Source: Opitutaceae bacterium EW11
Lineage (GTDB): Bacteria; Verrucomicrobiota; Verrucomicrobiia; Opitutales; Opitutaceae
Direction of reading: 5' to 3'
Assembly (NCBI GenBank): GCA_003054665.1
Contig: QAYY01000016.1
Span: 1 to 64,000, forward strand
DNA: 64,000 nt
The position numbers and the translations under genes are program-made. The notes under the pieces were generated by a model. It was not told the DNA's origin. It saw only the letters and a program-made list of their open reading frames with translations, and did no database searches. This document shows positions 46,392 through 55,205 of the stretch, piece after piece. Position 1 is the stretch's first letter. Every line of letters starts with the position of its first letter.

Positions 46392-47033
46392 ATGGCACTT
46401 TCTTACCAACATGTCTTCGTACCGGCCAACAATCCCGCTGCTCCACCGCTGCTGCTTCTACACGGGACGGGCGGCAGCGAGACCGATCTCCTGCCGATCG
46501 CGAAGTCGCTTTCGCCCGGCTCGGCGCTTCTCAGCCCGCGGGGCGATGTGAATGAACGCGGCCAACACCGGTTCTTCCGGCGTTTTGCCGAGGGCGTCTT
46601 CGATTTGGACGATGTCCGGCGTCGCACGCGCAACCTTGCAGATTTCGTCGACGCCGCGTGCAAGCAGTACGGGGTCCAGCCAGGACGCCTGATCGCCGTT
46701 GGCTTCTCCAACGGCGCGAATATCGCCGCGACTCTCCTTCAACTTCGACCTGAGTCCCTGGCCGGCGCGATTCTACTCCGCCCCATGGTCGTCATCGACC
46801 AACCTGCAGCGCCGCTTTCGCTACGCGACAAACGCATCCTGATGAGCAGCGGTTCCGTCGACCCGATCATTCCGAAAGACCATCCTTGCCGGCTCGCCGA
46901 GCTGCTGCGAGCGGGCGGCGCCGAGGTGACGCTCAAGACGCAAATCGCCGCGCATAACCTCGTGCCCGCCGATGTCGCCGACGCTCGCGAATGGATCGAC
47001 AGCATTCGATCCGCGCACGCGGTCTCCGACTGA
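46392..47033 (+). CDS. alpha/beta-hydrolase (phospholipase/carboxylesterase type)
   Basis: The 213-residue protein has LLLLHGTGGSETDLLPIA (oxyanion-hole region), nucleophile elbow AVGFSNGANIA, the acid in SSGSVDPIIP, and the end His in IAAHNLVPADVADAREWI. This is the short esterase class (YpfH/carboxylesterase 2-like) often found beside dioxygenases. None is present here, so the substrate is open. The 190 bp before it hold no gene. Confidence 0.85.
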   Translation: MALSYQHVFVPANNPAAPPLLLLHGTGGSETDLLPIAKSLSPGSALLSPRGDVNERGQHRFFRRFAEGVFDLDDVRRRTRNLADFVDAACKQYGVQPGRLIAVGFSNGANIAATLLQLRPESLAGAILLRPMVVIDQPAAPLSLRDKRILMSSGSVDPIIPKDHPCRLAELLRAGGAEVTLKTQIAAHNLVPADVADAREWIDSIRSAHAVSD

Positions 47034-47158
47034 ATCGCTGCGCCGAGCCGCCGCCCGCGGACGGCGCAACGGCAGAATACCAGCCGGCTCGATCGTCGGG
47101 AGCGAGACATTCGCCTCCCGGATTTGCCTCGGAGGCAACGAGCTGCATCCTAGCCGGT

Positions 47159-48145
47159 ATGGAAATGCCATACCGCCGCCTCGGCAAATCAGGTGTGAAA
47201 GTGAGCGCGCTCTCGTTCGGCGCCTGGGTCACGTTTGGTAAGCAGATCGGCACTACGGTCGCCGACGATCTCCTGCACGCCGCCTACGAAGCCGGAGTGA
47301 ACTTCTTCGACAACGCGGAGGCGTACGCCGACGGGAAGGCCGAGGAGATGATGGGCGAGGTGCTCAAGCGGGCGGGTTGGCGCCGCAGCAGCTTTCTCGT
47401 TTCGAGCAAAGTCTTCTTCGGCTCCGTCGGCGAGGGGCCGACCGAGATAGGACTGTCGCGCAAGCATGTCTTCGACGCCTGCCACGCCGCCCTGAAGCGA
47501 CTCCAGGTCGATTATCTCGATTTCTATCTCTGCCACCGCCCCGACCCTGAAACGCCCATCGAAGAGACTGCGCGGGCGATGCACGACTTGGTCGCCCAGG
47601 GCAAGGTGCTCTATTGGGGCACCAGTGAGTGGAGCGCAGCTCAGATCGAGGAGGCCCACGCCGTCTGCTCGAGGCTGAATCTCCATCCGCCAACGATGGA
47701 GCAGCCGCAGTACAACCTGTTTCATCGAAGCCGCGTGGAGAAGGAATTCGCCCCGTTGTACAAGACATACGGAATGGGCACGACGATCTGGTCGCCGCTC
47801 GCTTCGGGACTGCTCACCGGAAAATACAACCAGGGCATCCCGTCCGGCTCGCGCCTGGACGTCCCGGGACTGGAGTGGCTCCGCGACCAGCTGCTCGGCC
47901 CCACCGGCAAAGCCAAGATCGACGCCGTGCAGAAGCTTTCCGCAGTCGCGAAGGAGCTCGGCGTCACCCTGCCCCAGCTGGCGATCGCCTGGTGCCTGAA
48001 AAATGAAAACGTGAGCACCGTGATCCTCGGCGCTTCCCGAGTCGAACAACTGAAAGAGAACCTCCGTGCACTCGAAGCCTTGCCCCTCCTGACGGCGGAC
48101 GTTCTCCGCCAGATCGAGCGGATCACCAAGGCGCACGCCGAATAG
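47159..48145 (+). CDS. aldo/keto reductase (Kv-beta/YghZ type)
   Basis: The 328-residue (beta/alpha)8 oxidoreductase begins MEMPYRRLGKSGVKVSALSFG. Catalytic Asp and Tyr lie in FFDNAEAYADGKAEEMMG, Lys in FLVSSKVFFG and His in FYLCHRPDPETPIEETA. The NADPH-binding end is TVILGASRVEQLKENL. It resembles the potassium-channel beta-subunit branch (EcYghZ), which reduces methylglyoxal and other aldehydes. ATG 47159 is set by the family start. A UPF0173 hydrolase follows in the same direction. Confidence 0.9.
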   Translation: MEMPYRRLGKSGVKVSALSFGAWVTFGKQIGTTVADDLLHAAYEAGVNFFDNAEAYADGKAEEMMGEVLKRAGWRRSSFLVSSKVFFGSVGEGPTEIGLSRKHVFDACHAALKRLQVDYLDFYLCHRPDPETPIEETARAMHDLVAQGKVLYWGTSEWSAAQIEEAHAVCSRLNLHPPTMEQPQYNLFHRSRVEKEFAPLYKTYGMGTTIWSPLASGLLTGKYNQGIPSGSRLDVPGLEWLRDQLLGPTGKAKIDAVQKLSAVAKELGVTLPQLAIAWCLKNENVSTVILGASRVEQLKENLRALEALPLLTADVLRQIERITKAHAE

Positions 48146-48175
48146 GCGCCGCGATCAAGCGTATCCACGGATCCG

Positions 48176-48859
48176 ATGCGGGTCACCTGGTACAGCCATT
48201 CCTGCTTCCTGGTGGAATCGGGGCCGTTCGGGCTTCTCTTCGACCCGTACTTCACCGGGAATCCCAGCGCGCCGATCCAGGCACGGGACGTTCGCTGCAC
48301 GCACGTCTTCTGCTCCCACGCCCATGTCGATCACCTCGGCGACGCCGTCGATCTCTCCCGTGCGAACGACGCGCCGGTTGTGACTGGCTACGAACTGGCC
48401 GAGCACCTCGCCGCCCAGGGAGTAAAGACGGTTGATCTGATGACCGGCGGCGCCGCCAACCTCCCCTTCGGCCGCGTCAAAGCCACCCCCGCCCTGCACA
48501 GCTGCGCCCTCGAACTCGAGGCGGGCAGAAACCTGCCTCTGGGCGTGGCGGTGGGATTTCTCGTCACGATCGACGGCAAGCGGCTGTACCACGCCGGCGA
48601 CACGGGCCTTTTCAGCGACATGCGGCTGATCGGACGCGGGGGACTCGACCTGGCGATGCTGCCGGTCGGCGACTGGTACACCATGGGCATCGAGGACGCC
48701 GTGCTGGCCCTGGAGTACCTCTGCCCGGCGGTCACGTTGCCCATGCACTATGGCACCAACGAGAAAATCCAGACGGACCCGCACGCGTTCGCCCGAGAAG
48801 CCGCGGCCGCCGGCCACCGAGTCGTCGTCCTAAACCCGGGCGAAGCGTTTGAGCTATAA
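48176..48859 (+). CDS. metallo-beta-lactamase-fold hydrolase (UPF0173)
   Basis: The 227-residue protein has WYSHSCFLVE, the metal-binding FCSHAHVDHLGD (HxHxDH), RLYHAGDTGLFSDM and ending MHYGTN-type His motif (LPMHYGTNEKI). This is the classic UPF0173 set. These are metal-dependent hydrolases of unknown natural substrate. It lies 30 bp after the aldo/keto reductase gene and before hemX-hemA in the same direction. Confidence 0.9.
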   Translation: MRVTWYSHSCFLVESGPFGLLFDPYFTGNPSAPIQARDVRCTHVFCSHAHVDHLGDAVDLSRANDAPVVTGYELAEHLAAQGVKTVDLMTGGAANLPFGRVKATPALHSCALELEAGRNLPLGVAVGFLVTIDGKRLYHAGDTGLFSDMRLIGRGGLDLAMLPVGDWYTMGIEDAVLALEYLCPAVTLPMHYGTNEKIQTDPHAFAREAAAAGHRVVVLNPGEAFEL

Positions 48860-48937
48860 CGGATCCACTCATGGAGTTCGTCCACACGCTTTCCGGCGCT
48901 TGCGCTGCTGAGTCGCGTTCTGCAGCGTCGTTCGTCC

Positions 48938-49780
48938 ATGCACGAGTTCACTGATCGCACCTGGCTCTGGTTCGCCTCTGCCCTCTACTTCGCCGGGTTC
49001 GTGCTGGGGACCATCGGAGTGCTGCGGGACCAGCGGCTGTCGCGCGCGTCCGTTTACGTCACGATAGCGCTCGGTTTCCTCGTGCAGACCTTCGGGATGT
49101 ACCTTCGTGGTCTCGCCGTTCACGGCTGCCCGATCGGCAACACGTTTGAGATTTTCCAATTCACCGCCTGGTCGGCGACGGCGCTGTACCTCGTCATCGG
49201 ACCGACGTTCCGGCTCAGCCTCCTGGGCTATTTCGCGTGCTGCCTGTCCGCGGCCCTGACGCTCGTTTCGCTTTCGGTGCCGAGTTGGGACGCGGTCATC
49301 CGGGTCAATCTCTTCGGCGGAAACCCGTGGATCGAATTCCACGCCGCGCTCGCGCTCTTCAGCTACGGCGTGTTCGGGCTGCTCGGGCTCACCTCGACGA
49401 TGTATCTGCTGCAGTTCTACAGCCTGAAGAACCGCAACCTCCGAGGGTTTTTCGCGTTTCTGCCTTCGATCGTCGATCTCGACCATATCAGCTACCGCCT
49501 CCTCACGTTCGGCGTGGTGCTCATGACGGCCTCGCTGCTCGTGGGATCGCGCTACTGGTTGATGCACTCCGCCCGAGTGGAGCCGGTGAAGATGATTTCG
49601 ACCGTCGTCGTTTGGTGCGCCTACGCCGCGGCTCTGACCTTGCGCTGGCGGGGCGTGCTGATCGCAAAGCGCCTTGCGATCGTCTGCATCAGCCTGTTTG
49701 TCGCCGCGCTTCTCTCCCTCGGGCCCGTCAGCTACAATTTCAAGAACGTGCCGCAACGCACGGCCCCTGGTCCCCGGTAG
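48938..49780 (+). CDS. cytochrome c assembly/HemX-like membrane protein
   Basis: The 280-residue protein has about eight hydrophobic segments and the haem-handling CcsA/HemX features GCPIGNTFEIFQFTAW and WIEFHAALALFSYGVFGLLG, where the His is conserved. HemX is encoded directly upstream of hemA in many bacteria and modulates glutamyl-tRNA reductase level. The same fold also serves cytochrome c haem delivery. Here it stops 1 bp before the hemA start, which favours a HemX-type role. Confidence 0.85.
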   Translation: MHEFTDRTWLWFASALYFAGFVLGTIGVLRDQRLSRASVYVTIALGFLVQTFGMYLRGLAVHGCPIGNTFEIFQFTAWSATALYLVIGPTFRLSLLGYFACCLSAALTLVSLSVPSWDAVIRVNLFGGNPWIEFHAALALFSYGVFGLLGLTSTMYLLQFYSLKNRNLRGFFAFLPSIVDLDHISYRLLTFGVVLMTASLLVGSRYWLMHSARVEPVKMISTVVVWCAYAAALTLRWRGVLIAKRLAIVCISLFVAALLSLGPVSYNFKNVPQRTAPGPR

Positions 49781-49781
49781 T

Positions 49782-50837
49782 ATGGAGCCCTCGTCGTCCG
49801 CCCAGTTGTTTCTCGTCGGCGCCAATCATCACAAGACGCCGATCGGATTGCGCGAGAAGCTCGCCCTCACGGCCGAGAAGATGGACCAGTTCTGCACGGC
49901 GCTCTCGCAGCTGCGAGGATTGCGCGAATACGCGGTTCTCAACACCTGCAACCGCGTCGAGTTTTACGGAGTGGTCGAGTCTCCCGAAGTCGTCGAGACG
50001 CTTCAGGCCGAGTTCTGCCAATTCCAGGGTCTCTCGCCGGAGGATTTTCGCTCCATTCGCCAACACGCACTTGGCCCCGGGGCCGTGCAGCACCTGCTGG
50101 AGGTTTCCTCCGGACTCGACTCCCAAATGCTGGGCGAGACGGAGATTCTCGGCCAGGTGAAGGATGCCTATGCCGCCGCGCAAAAACGCCAGACGGTCGG
50201 TCCGGTGTTGAATCGGCTTTTTCAGAAGGCCTTTCAGCACGCAAAATTCGTACGCACCAACACGGCCATCACCGAAGGGCAGATCAGCGTCGCGAACGTC
50301 GCGGTCGATCTCGCCCAGAAGATCTTCGGCAAGCTCGACAAGACTCGCATCCTGCTGCTCGGCGCGGGGGACATCGGCGAAAAGACCGCCAAGGCGTTCC
50401 AAAGCCGCGGTGCGGCCACGCTGACCGTCTCGAGCCGCACGCTGGAACGCGCGATGGAGCTGGCCCGGACCTTCAATGGCGCCGCGCTCCCGTTCGAGGT
50501 GATGCCGCAGCATCTGGCGGACTACGACGTGGTCGTATGCTCCACTTCGGCCCCGCACGCCGTTGTCACGACCGCCGACACGTCGGTCGCGATGAAAAAG
50601 CGCCGCGCTCAGCCGCTCTTCTTCATCGATCTCGCCCTGCCGCGCGACGTCGAAACCGAGGTAGCCGGGATCGAAAACGTTTTCGTCTACAATCTCGACG
50701 ACCTGGCCCGGATCGCGGAAGAGAACCGCGCCGCGCGCGAGGCCGAGGTGAAAAAGGCTCGCGAGATCCTGAGCGAGAAGGCCGAGGCCCTCTGGAAACA
50801 GCTGGGGTACGGCTTGGGCGGCAACAACGCGCGGTAA
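49782..50837 (+). CDS. hemA: glutamyl-tRNA reductase, short
   Basis: The 351-residue protein has FLVGANHHKTPIGLREKL, the catalytic Cys in VLNTCNRVEFYG, the NADPH-binding LLLGAGDIGEKTAKAF and FIDLALPRDV. It makes glutamate-1-semialdehyde, the first step of the C5 haem/tetrapyrrole path. E. coli HemA has 418 residues; here the protein ends after the linker helix, so most of the C-terminal dimerisation domain is missing. ATG 49782 lies 1 bp after the hemX-like gene, with no frameshift seen. Confidence 0.93.
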   Translation: MEPSSSAQLFLVGANHHKTPIGLREKLALTAEKMDQFCTALSQLRGLREYAVLNTCNRVEFYGVVESPEVVETLQAEFCQFQGLSPEDFRSIRQHALGPGAVQHLLEVSSGLDSQMLGETEILGQVKDAYAAAQKRQTVGPVLNRLFQKAFQHAKFVRTNTAITEGQISVANVAVDLAQKIFGKLDKTRILLLGAGDIGEKTAKAFQSRGAATLTVSSRTLERAMELARTFNGAALPFEVMPQHLADYDVVVCSTSAPHAVVTTADTSVAMKKRRAQPLFFIDLALPRDVETEVAGIENVFVYNLDDLARIAEENRAAREAEVKKAREILSEKAEALWKQLGYGLGGNNAR

Positions 50838-50892
50838 GAAGGGCTTCGCCGCTCCTCGCCGACCGGCAGACCCCGGTTCCGCGGAGTCCGAT

Positions 50893-52059
50893 CTACTTCA
50901 GCTGCCGTTCCAGCCAATCCGCCGCCGTGCCGGTGGCGGGCTGACGGAGAACGTGGCGCAGGCGTTCCGCTCTCTGCGCGGTGACACGCTGGCGCTCCGG
51001 ATCGTGGAGGCAGTGGTTCAGCTCGCGGGCCAGAGCTTCGGGACGCGCGGCGCCCTGGATGTATTCGGGATACATCGCCTCGTTCAGCAGCAGGTTCGAG
51101 ATGCCGAGGTACGGCACTTTCACCAACCAGCGGCCAAACAGATACGTCAACGTGCTCGCGCGGTACACCACCGCGCCGGGGATGCCCGCCAGCGCGCAGT
51201 GCATCGACATGGTGCCGGAGCTCGTCAGCACGGCGGAGGCGCGGACCGGCTCCGCATCCGCGGTCGTTCCTTCGCTCGGCGTTCGACGCAGCTCCACGTT
51301 CGGCCCGGGCTTGGCCGCGCGCAGCAACACGCCGATCTCTTCGCTCGGATACAATGTCAACGCCGTGCGTTCGCCGAATGCGCGGTATCCGGCGAGCATG
51401 ACCGGGAAAATCCGGCTCACCGCCTGACGCCGGCTCCCGGGCAGAAGCAGGATCGGACCCGCAGGGTCGTACTGCACCGGCGAACGGTAGCCTTCGGCAA
51501 GGAACGGATGACCGACAAATTCCACCGCCAGGTCGGTGTCGCCGTAGCAGCCGACTTCGAATGGGAAAATAACCGCCATGGCGTCCAGGTGTTTTGCCAT
51601 GGTGAACCGACGGCCCGCCTTCCATGCCCAGATTTGCGGGCTGATGTAGTAAGCCAGCGCGATGGGCCCTCCCCGCTTCCGCGAGAGACCGCGCTCGAAC
51701 AGCGTCTTCGCGAGACGCAGGTTGAAGCCGGGATAGTCGACGAGGCACACGACGCGCGGACGGTGCTGCGCGATCCAGGAGACCGTCTCGTCGAAGAGCG
51801 CCTTGAAAAACGGAATGTTCTTCACCACCTCCGCCAGACCGACGACGGACGACGCAGTCAGGTCATAGAGCAGCTGCGCGCCTGCATGCGCCAGTTCCGG
51901 GCCGCCGAGCGCTGCGACCGTAAGGCCCGGATTTCGCTTTCGCAGCTCGCGAACCAACTTCGCCGCGTGCTGGTCACCCGAATGCTCTCCCGCCACGACC
52001 AGGAGATCGACCGGCCCGCGAGCGGGAGGAGGAAGACGGACAGGAGCGGGGGTGGACAT
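50893..52059 (-). CDS. lpxB: lipid-A-disaccharide synthase
   Basis: The 388-residue GT19 enzyme has LLVVAGEHSGDQHAAKLV, VCLVDYPGFNLRLAKTL, YYISPQIWAWKAGR and LLLPGSRRQAVSRIFPV. It joins UDP-2,3-diacylglucosamine and lipid X to the lipid A disaccharide at the inner membrane. It is followed on the same strand (upstream) by an oxidoreductase gene and by the Lol transporter genes, an envelope-biogenesis group. The predicted polypeptide is of normal length. Confidence 0.95.
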   Translation of the reverse strand: MSTPAPVRLPPPARGPVDLLVVAGEHSGDQHAAKLVRELRKRNPGLTVAALGGPELAHAGAQLLYDLTASSVVGLAEVVKNIPFFKALFDETVSWIAQHRPRVVCLVDYPGFNLRLAKTLFERGLSRKRGGPIALAYYISPQIWAWKAGRRFTMAKHLDAMAVIFPFEVGCYGDTDLAVEFVGHPFLAEGYRSPVQYDPAGPILLLPGSRRQAVSRIFPVMLAGYRAFGERTALTLYPSEEIGVLLRAAKPGPNVELRRTPSEGTTADAEPVRASAVLTSSGTMSMHCALAGIPGAVVYRASTLTYLFGRWLVKVPYLGISNLLLNEAMYPEYIQGAARPEALARELNHCLHDPERQRVTAQRAERLRHVLRQPATGTAADWLERQLK

Positions 52060-52195
52060 GGGGCGCAGGTCGGTGAATGGGCGAGACTGGATGCGGCAGA
52101 AAACGGTCGTCGGTCAGAGGTGGAATGGCAGCGGTTAGGCCGAGGCATGTAACGAATTTTCGGTTACGGCCTCGCCTGTTGCCCCGGAGCGATCG

Positions 52196-53179
52196 TCAGC
52201 GGGAGCCGGCCCTGATTTGCTCCGTGATGGCGATCGCCACCTCCAGCGCGGATTTGCCGAGCGCGCCGCCGACCTTCGGCTGCTTCGCCTTGGCCACGCT
52301 ATCGACAAAGTGAGCGAGTTCTAGGGCGAGCGGCTCGCCTTTTTCGAGCGGCACCGGTTCGACCGGCACGCAGCTCAGATCGCCGGGCTTGATCGCGCCG
52401 CTCATCAGCTTGCCGGCGTATTCGAGCATGCCGCTCTTCCGGACCAGGTGCCCGGTCTGGTTCATGAAATCGAAGGAGAAATAGCCCGACGGCTGGAACA
52501 CCCGAATCTCGCGCACCTTCTTCAGGCTCATGCGGCTCGTGTTCAGATTGGCCACGCAGCCGTTGGCAAACTGAATCCGGGCGCTCGCGATATCCTCCGT
52601 CTTCGAGAGCACACTCACGCCGACGCTGTCGATCTTCGCCACCGGCGACTTCACCAGCTGAAGCACGATGCCGATGTCGTGTATCATCAAGTCCAGGACA
52701 ACGCCCACCTCCGTGCCGCGCGGAGTGAACGGAGCGAGGCGCTCGGCCGAGATGAACTTCGGTTCGCTGACTTCCTTTTCGAGAAAACCCATCACCGGGT
52801 TGAAGTGCTCGATGTGCCCGACCTGCACGAGGACGCCCGCGGTCTGGGCTGCGGCGAGGACCTTTTCTGCGTCGGAAAGCGAGGCGCAGATCGGCTTCTC
52901 GATCAGCAGATGGCAGCCCTTTGCCAGGAGCGGCAGCGCAACTTCGGCGTGCCGGTCGGTCGGCACCACCACCGACACGGCGTCGCAGACTTCGCCCAGT
53001 TCTTCCAGCGAGGTGAACCTGCGGCAGTTGAAACGTCCGCAGATCTCCGCCGCACGGGCGTCGTTGGTTTCGAAAATGCCGGCGAGTTCTGCACTCGGCA
53101 GCGAGGCGTAAATCCGCGCGTGGTGCTGTCCGAGCGAACCGACGCCGACGACACCGCATTTGATCTTGGGAGTGCTCAT
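52196..53179 (-). CDS. Gfo/Idh/MocA-family NAD(P)-dependent oxidoreductase
   Basis: The 327-residue protein has the Rossmann motif GVVGVGSLGQHHARIY, the family Lys in LLIEKPICASL, and the GHIEHFNPVMGFL and DLMIHDIGIVLQLV segments with the conserved His. The neighbour lpxB and the close likeness to oxidoreductases found near lpx genes suggest an envelope sugar substrate. GnnA, which oxidises the 3-OH of UDP-GlcNAc for 3-amino lipid A, belongs to this family, but the aminotransferase GnnB is not in the window. ATGA overlap with lolD (53176-53179). Confidence 0.85.
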   Translation of the reverse strand: MSTPKIKCGVVGVGSLGQHHARIYASLPSAELAGIFETNDARAAEICGRFNCRRFTSLEELGEVCDAVSVVVPTDRHAEVALPLLAKGCHLLIEKPICASLSDAEKVLAAAQTAGVLVQVGHIEHFNPVMGFLEKEVSEPKFISAERLAPFTPRGTEVGVVLDLMIHDIGIVLQLVKSPVAKIDSVGVSVLSKTEDIASARIQFANGCVANLNTSRMSLKKVREIRVFQPSGYFSFDFMNQTGHLVRKSGMLEYAGKLMSGAIKPGDLSCVPVEPVPLEKGEPLALELAHFVDSVAKAKQPKVGGALGKSALEVAIAITEQIRAGSR

Positions 53180-53850
53180 GGCTGGATGGGTTTCGGCGCG
53201 GACTGAAGCACGCCGTTGTGGAGGAAAAGTTGCCGTGACGTTTTTGCCGCGTGCGCGGCGTTGTGCGTCACGAGCACGAGCGCAGTTCCAGTGTCGGCAC
53301 AGAGTCCGAGCAGAAGCTCGATGACCGAATCACCCGTGCGTTCGTCGAGATTGCCCGTCGGTTCGTCGGCGAGCACGAGCTGCGGTTGGTTCATCAGCGC
53401 ACGTGCCACCGCGACACGCTGGCGTTCGCCGCCGGACAGCTGGCTGGGCAGATGATGGCTCCGCTCGGCGAGACCGACGCGGGCCAGAAGGTCTTTTGCG
53501 CGGGCACGCTCCGCCGAGCCGATCCCGCCGACGATGCGGCGAGCGACGAGCACGTTCTGCAGGGCGTTCAACTCGGGGATGAGATAAAACGACTGGAAAA
53601 CCATCCCCAGAAACGTGGAGCGCACGTCGAGGCCGAGCCCTCCGCCCCAGATCACCTCGCCCGCGTCGGGTTTGTCGAGCCCGGCCAACAGGTTCAGCAG
53701 CGTCGATTTTCCAGAACCGGATTCGCCGCGAATGCTGACGGTCTCGCTCCGCTCGACCGCAAGGTCGACGCCGCTGAGCACCTCGATCCGGCGGTCGCCG
53801 GACTGGTACGTTTTGCGCACCGCGCGAGCGCTGAGAATGGGTTCACTCAC
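53176..53850 (-). CDS. lolD: ABC transporter ATP-binding protein (LolD/MacB type)
   Basis: The 224-residue ATPase has Walker [10 protein letters not shown], signature LSGGERQRV, Walker [14 protein letters not shown] and switch His VTHNAAHA. The LolD/MacB/FtsE group is recognised by the [16 protein letters not shown] segment. With the partner permease (overlap 8 bp) it would drive release of lipoproteins from the inner membrane toward the outer membrane. Confidence 0.88.
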   Translation of the reverse strand: MSEPILSARAVRKTYQSGDRRIEVLSGVDLAVERSETVSIRGESGSGKSTLLNLLAGLDKPDAGEVIWGGGLGLDVRSTFLGMVFQSFYLIPELNALQNVLVARRIVGGIGSAERARAKDLLARVGLAERSHHLPSQLSGGERQRVAVARALMNQPQLVLADEPTGNLDERTGDSVIELLLGLCADTGTALVLVTHNAAHAAKTSRQLFLHNGVLQSAPKPIQP

Positions 53851-55075
53851 TGCGAAGGGCCTCCACAGGTTCCAGTCGTGCCGCGCGCCAAGCCGGCAAC
53901 AGACCGGCCAGAGTCGAGATGATGATCGAGCCGACCGTGATCACAACGATGTCGAAGCTCGTCGTATGCGAGGGCAGGTGCGCGAACTGATAGAATTCCA
54001 GGAACACCCGCTGGCCGACCGTCAGGCCCGCGACGACTCGTACGATCTGATCGCGGTAGTAGATCACCAGCCAGCTTATGATGAGTCCGCCGAGCGTGCC
54101 CACGATCCCGAGCAGGAAACCCTGGACGCAATAACACGCCGCAATCTGCCGGCCACTGCCGCCAAGCGCCCGCAGCAATCCGATCTCCCGGGTTTTTCTC
54201 ACCACCGAGATCAGCAGCGAGCTCATGATCGAAAGCGCAGCCACCACCACGATGAAGGAGAGAAGGAAGAACACCATGTACTTCTCGAAGCGCAGCACGC
54301 TCTGGAAATCGGCGTTGGCCTCGAACCACGTGATCGCGCGCTGGTCGCGGCCCGGCAGCACGCGGTTGATCGCGTCCGCCACCTCAAACTCGTTCGCGCC
54401 GTCCTTGATCCGAACGTTGATGTGATGCACGTCCGCGCCCAGGCCGTAGAGGTCCTGCATCAGACGCAGGGTCGAGATGACGACGCTCTGGTCCAGCTGC
54501 TGATGGCCGATCTCGAAAATGCCCACGACCTTCACGGTCCGCGGGAGAAACACCTCGTCGTTCTTCAGCTTCTCGATCAGCAGCGGGCTGTAGAGTTCGA
54601 CCTGACTGCCGAGACTTGCGCCGAGCGAACGCGCCAGGGACGCGCTGAGGATCACAGAATCGTCGTCCAGATCGTCGAGCGAGCCGAGGCGCACGTATTT
54701 CTCGAGCTGGATGACCTTGCTGACCGTCGCGAGGTCGACGCCCTGGATCGCGGGGAACGACGGTTTGTTGCGGTACTCGAGCATCACGACGCCCTGGGCC
54801 GAAGGCGTCGCGGCCACCACTCCCGGAACTTTCTCCACGCGGGCAATGACCTCGTCGGGCCGCGAAATCGCGCCCTGTGCGACCACCTGGATCTCGCCCT
54901 GCGTATCGACAATCATGCGACGGATCTCGTAGCCGAATCCGCCCATGATGCTGGTCGAGACGACCAGCAGGGCCACGCCCACGGCGATGCCGAGGCCGGA
55001 CATGAAGGTGAAAAAGGGAAACTTCCGCCCCGTCGGAAAGAGCTGCTTGAGGGCGAGGTAGAAGTACCAGGGCAT
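53843..55075 (-). CDS. lipoprotein-releasing ABC transporter permease (LolC/LolE type)
   Basis: The 410-residue protein has an N-terminal membrane helix (about 20-45), a large periplasmic domain and three C-terminal helices of the FtsX type (ALSIMSSLLISVVRKTREIGLLRALG region, GFLLGIVGTLGGLIISWLVI, IISTLAGLLPAWRAARLEPVEALR). Only one permease gene is present, so LolC/LolE may act as a homodimer, a known state in many non-enteric bacteria. It overlaps lolD by 8 bp. Confidence 0.88.
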   Translation of the reverse strand: MPWYFYLALKQLFPTGRKFPFFTFMSGLGIAVGVALLVVSTSIMGGFGYEIRRMIVDTQGEIQVVAQGAISRPDEVIARVEKVPGVVAATPSAQGVVMLEYRNKPSFPAIQGVDLATVSKVIQLEKYVRLGSLDDLDDDSVILSASLARSLGASLGSQVELYSPLLIEKLKNDEVFLPRTVKVVGIFEIGHQQLDQSVVISTLRLMQDLYGLGADVHHINVRIKDGANEFEVADAINRVLPGRDQRAITWFEANADFQSVLRFEKYMVFFLLSFIVVVAALSIMSSLLISVVRKTREIGLLRALGGSGRQIAACYCVQGFLLGIVGTLGGLIISWLVIYYRDQIVRVVAGLTVGQRVFLEFYQFAHLPSHTTSFDIVVITVGSIIISTLAGLLPAWRAARLEPVEALRSE

Positions 55076-55087
55076 CAGAAAAAAGTC

Positions 55088-55204
55088 TGAAGGACTGAAA
55101 GGCAGAAGGGCTGAAGTGGAATACAGCTGGGCCGGCTGGAATGCGGCGGCAAATACGGGAGCGCGGTTAGGTCCTTCAGTCTTTCAGCCCTTCAGCCTTT
55201 CAGC
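55088..55204. repeat. inverted-repeat element between lysS and the LolC/E gene
   Basis: The left arm CTGAAGGACTGAAAGGCAG... (55088-55117) is a run of 8-9-nt units CTGAAGGA, CTGAAAGG, CAGAAGGG, CTGAAG. The right arm (55173-55204) is made of complementary units CCTTCAGT, CTTTCAGCC, CTTCAGCC, TTTCAGC. The 55-bp centre is GC-rich. It could fold into a long imperfect stem. It is the same type as the elements in the nif operon. Confidence 0.75.
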
Positions 55205-55205
55205 T

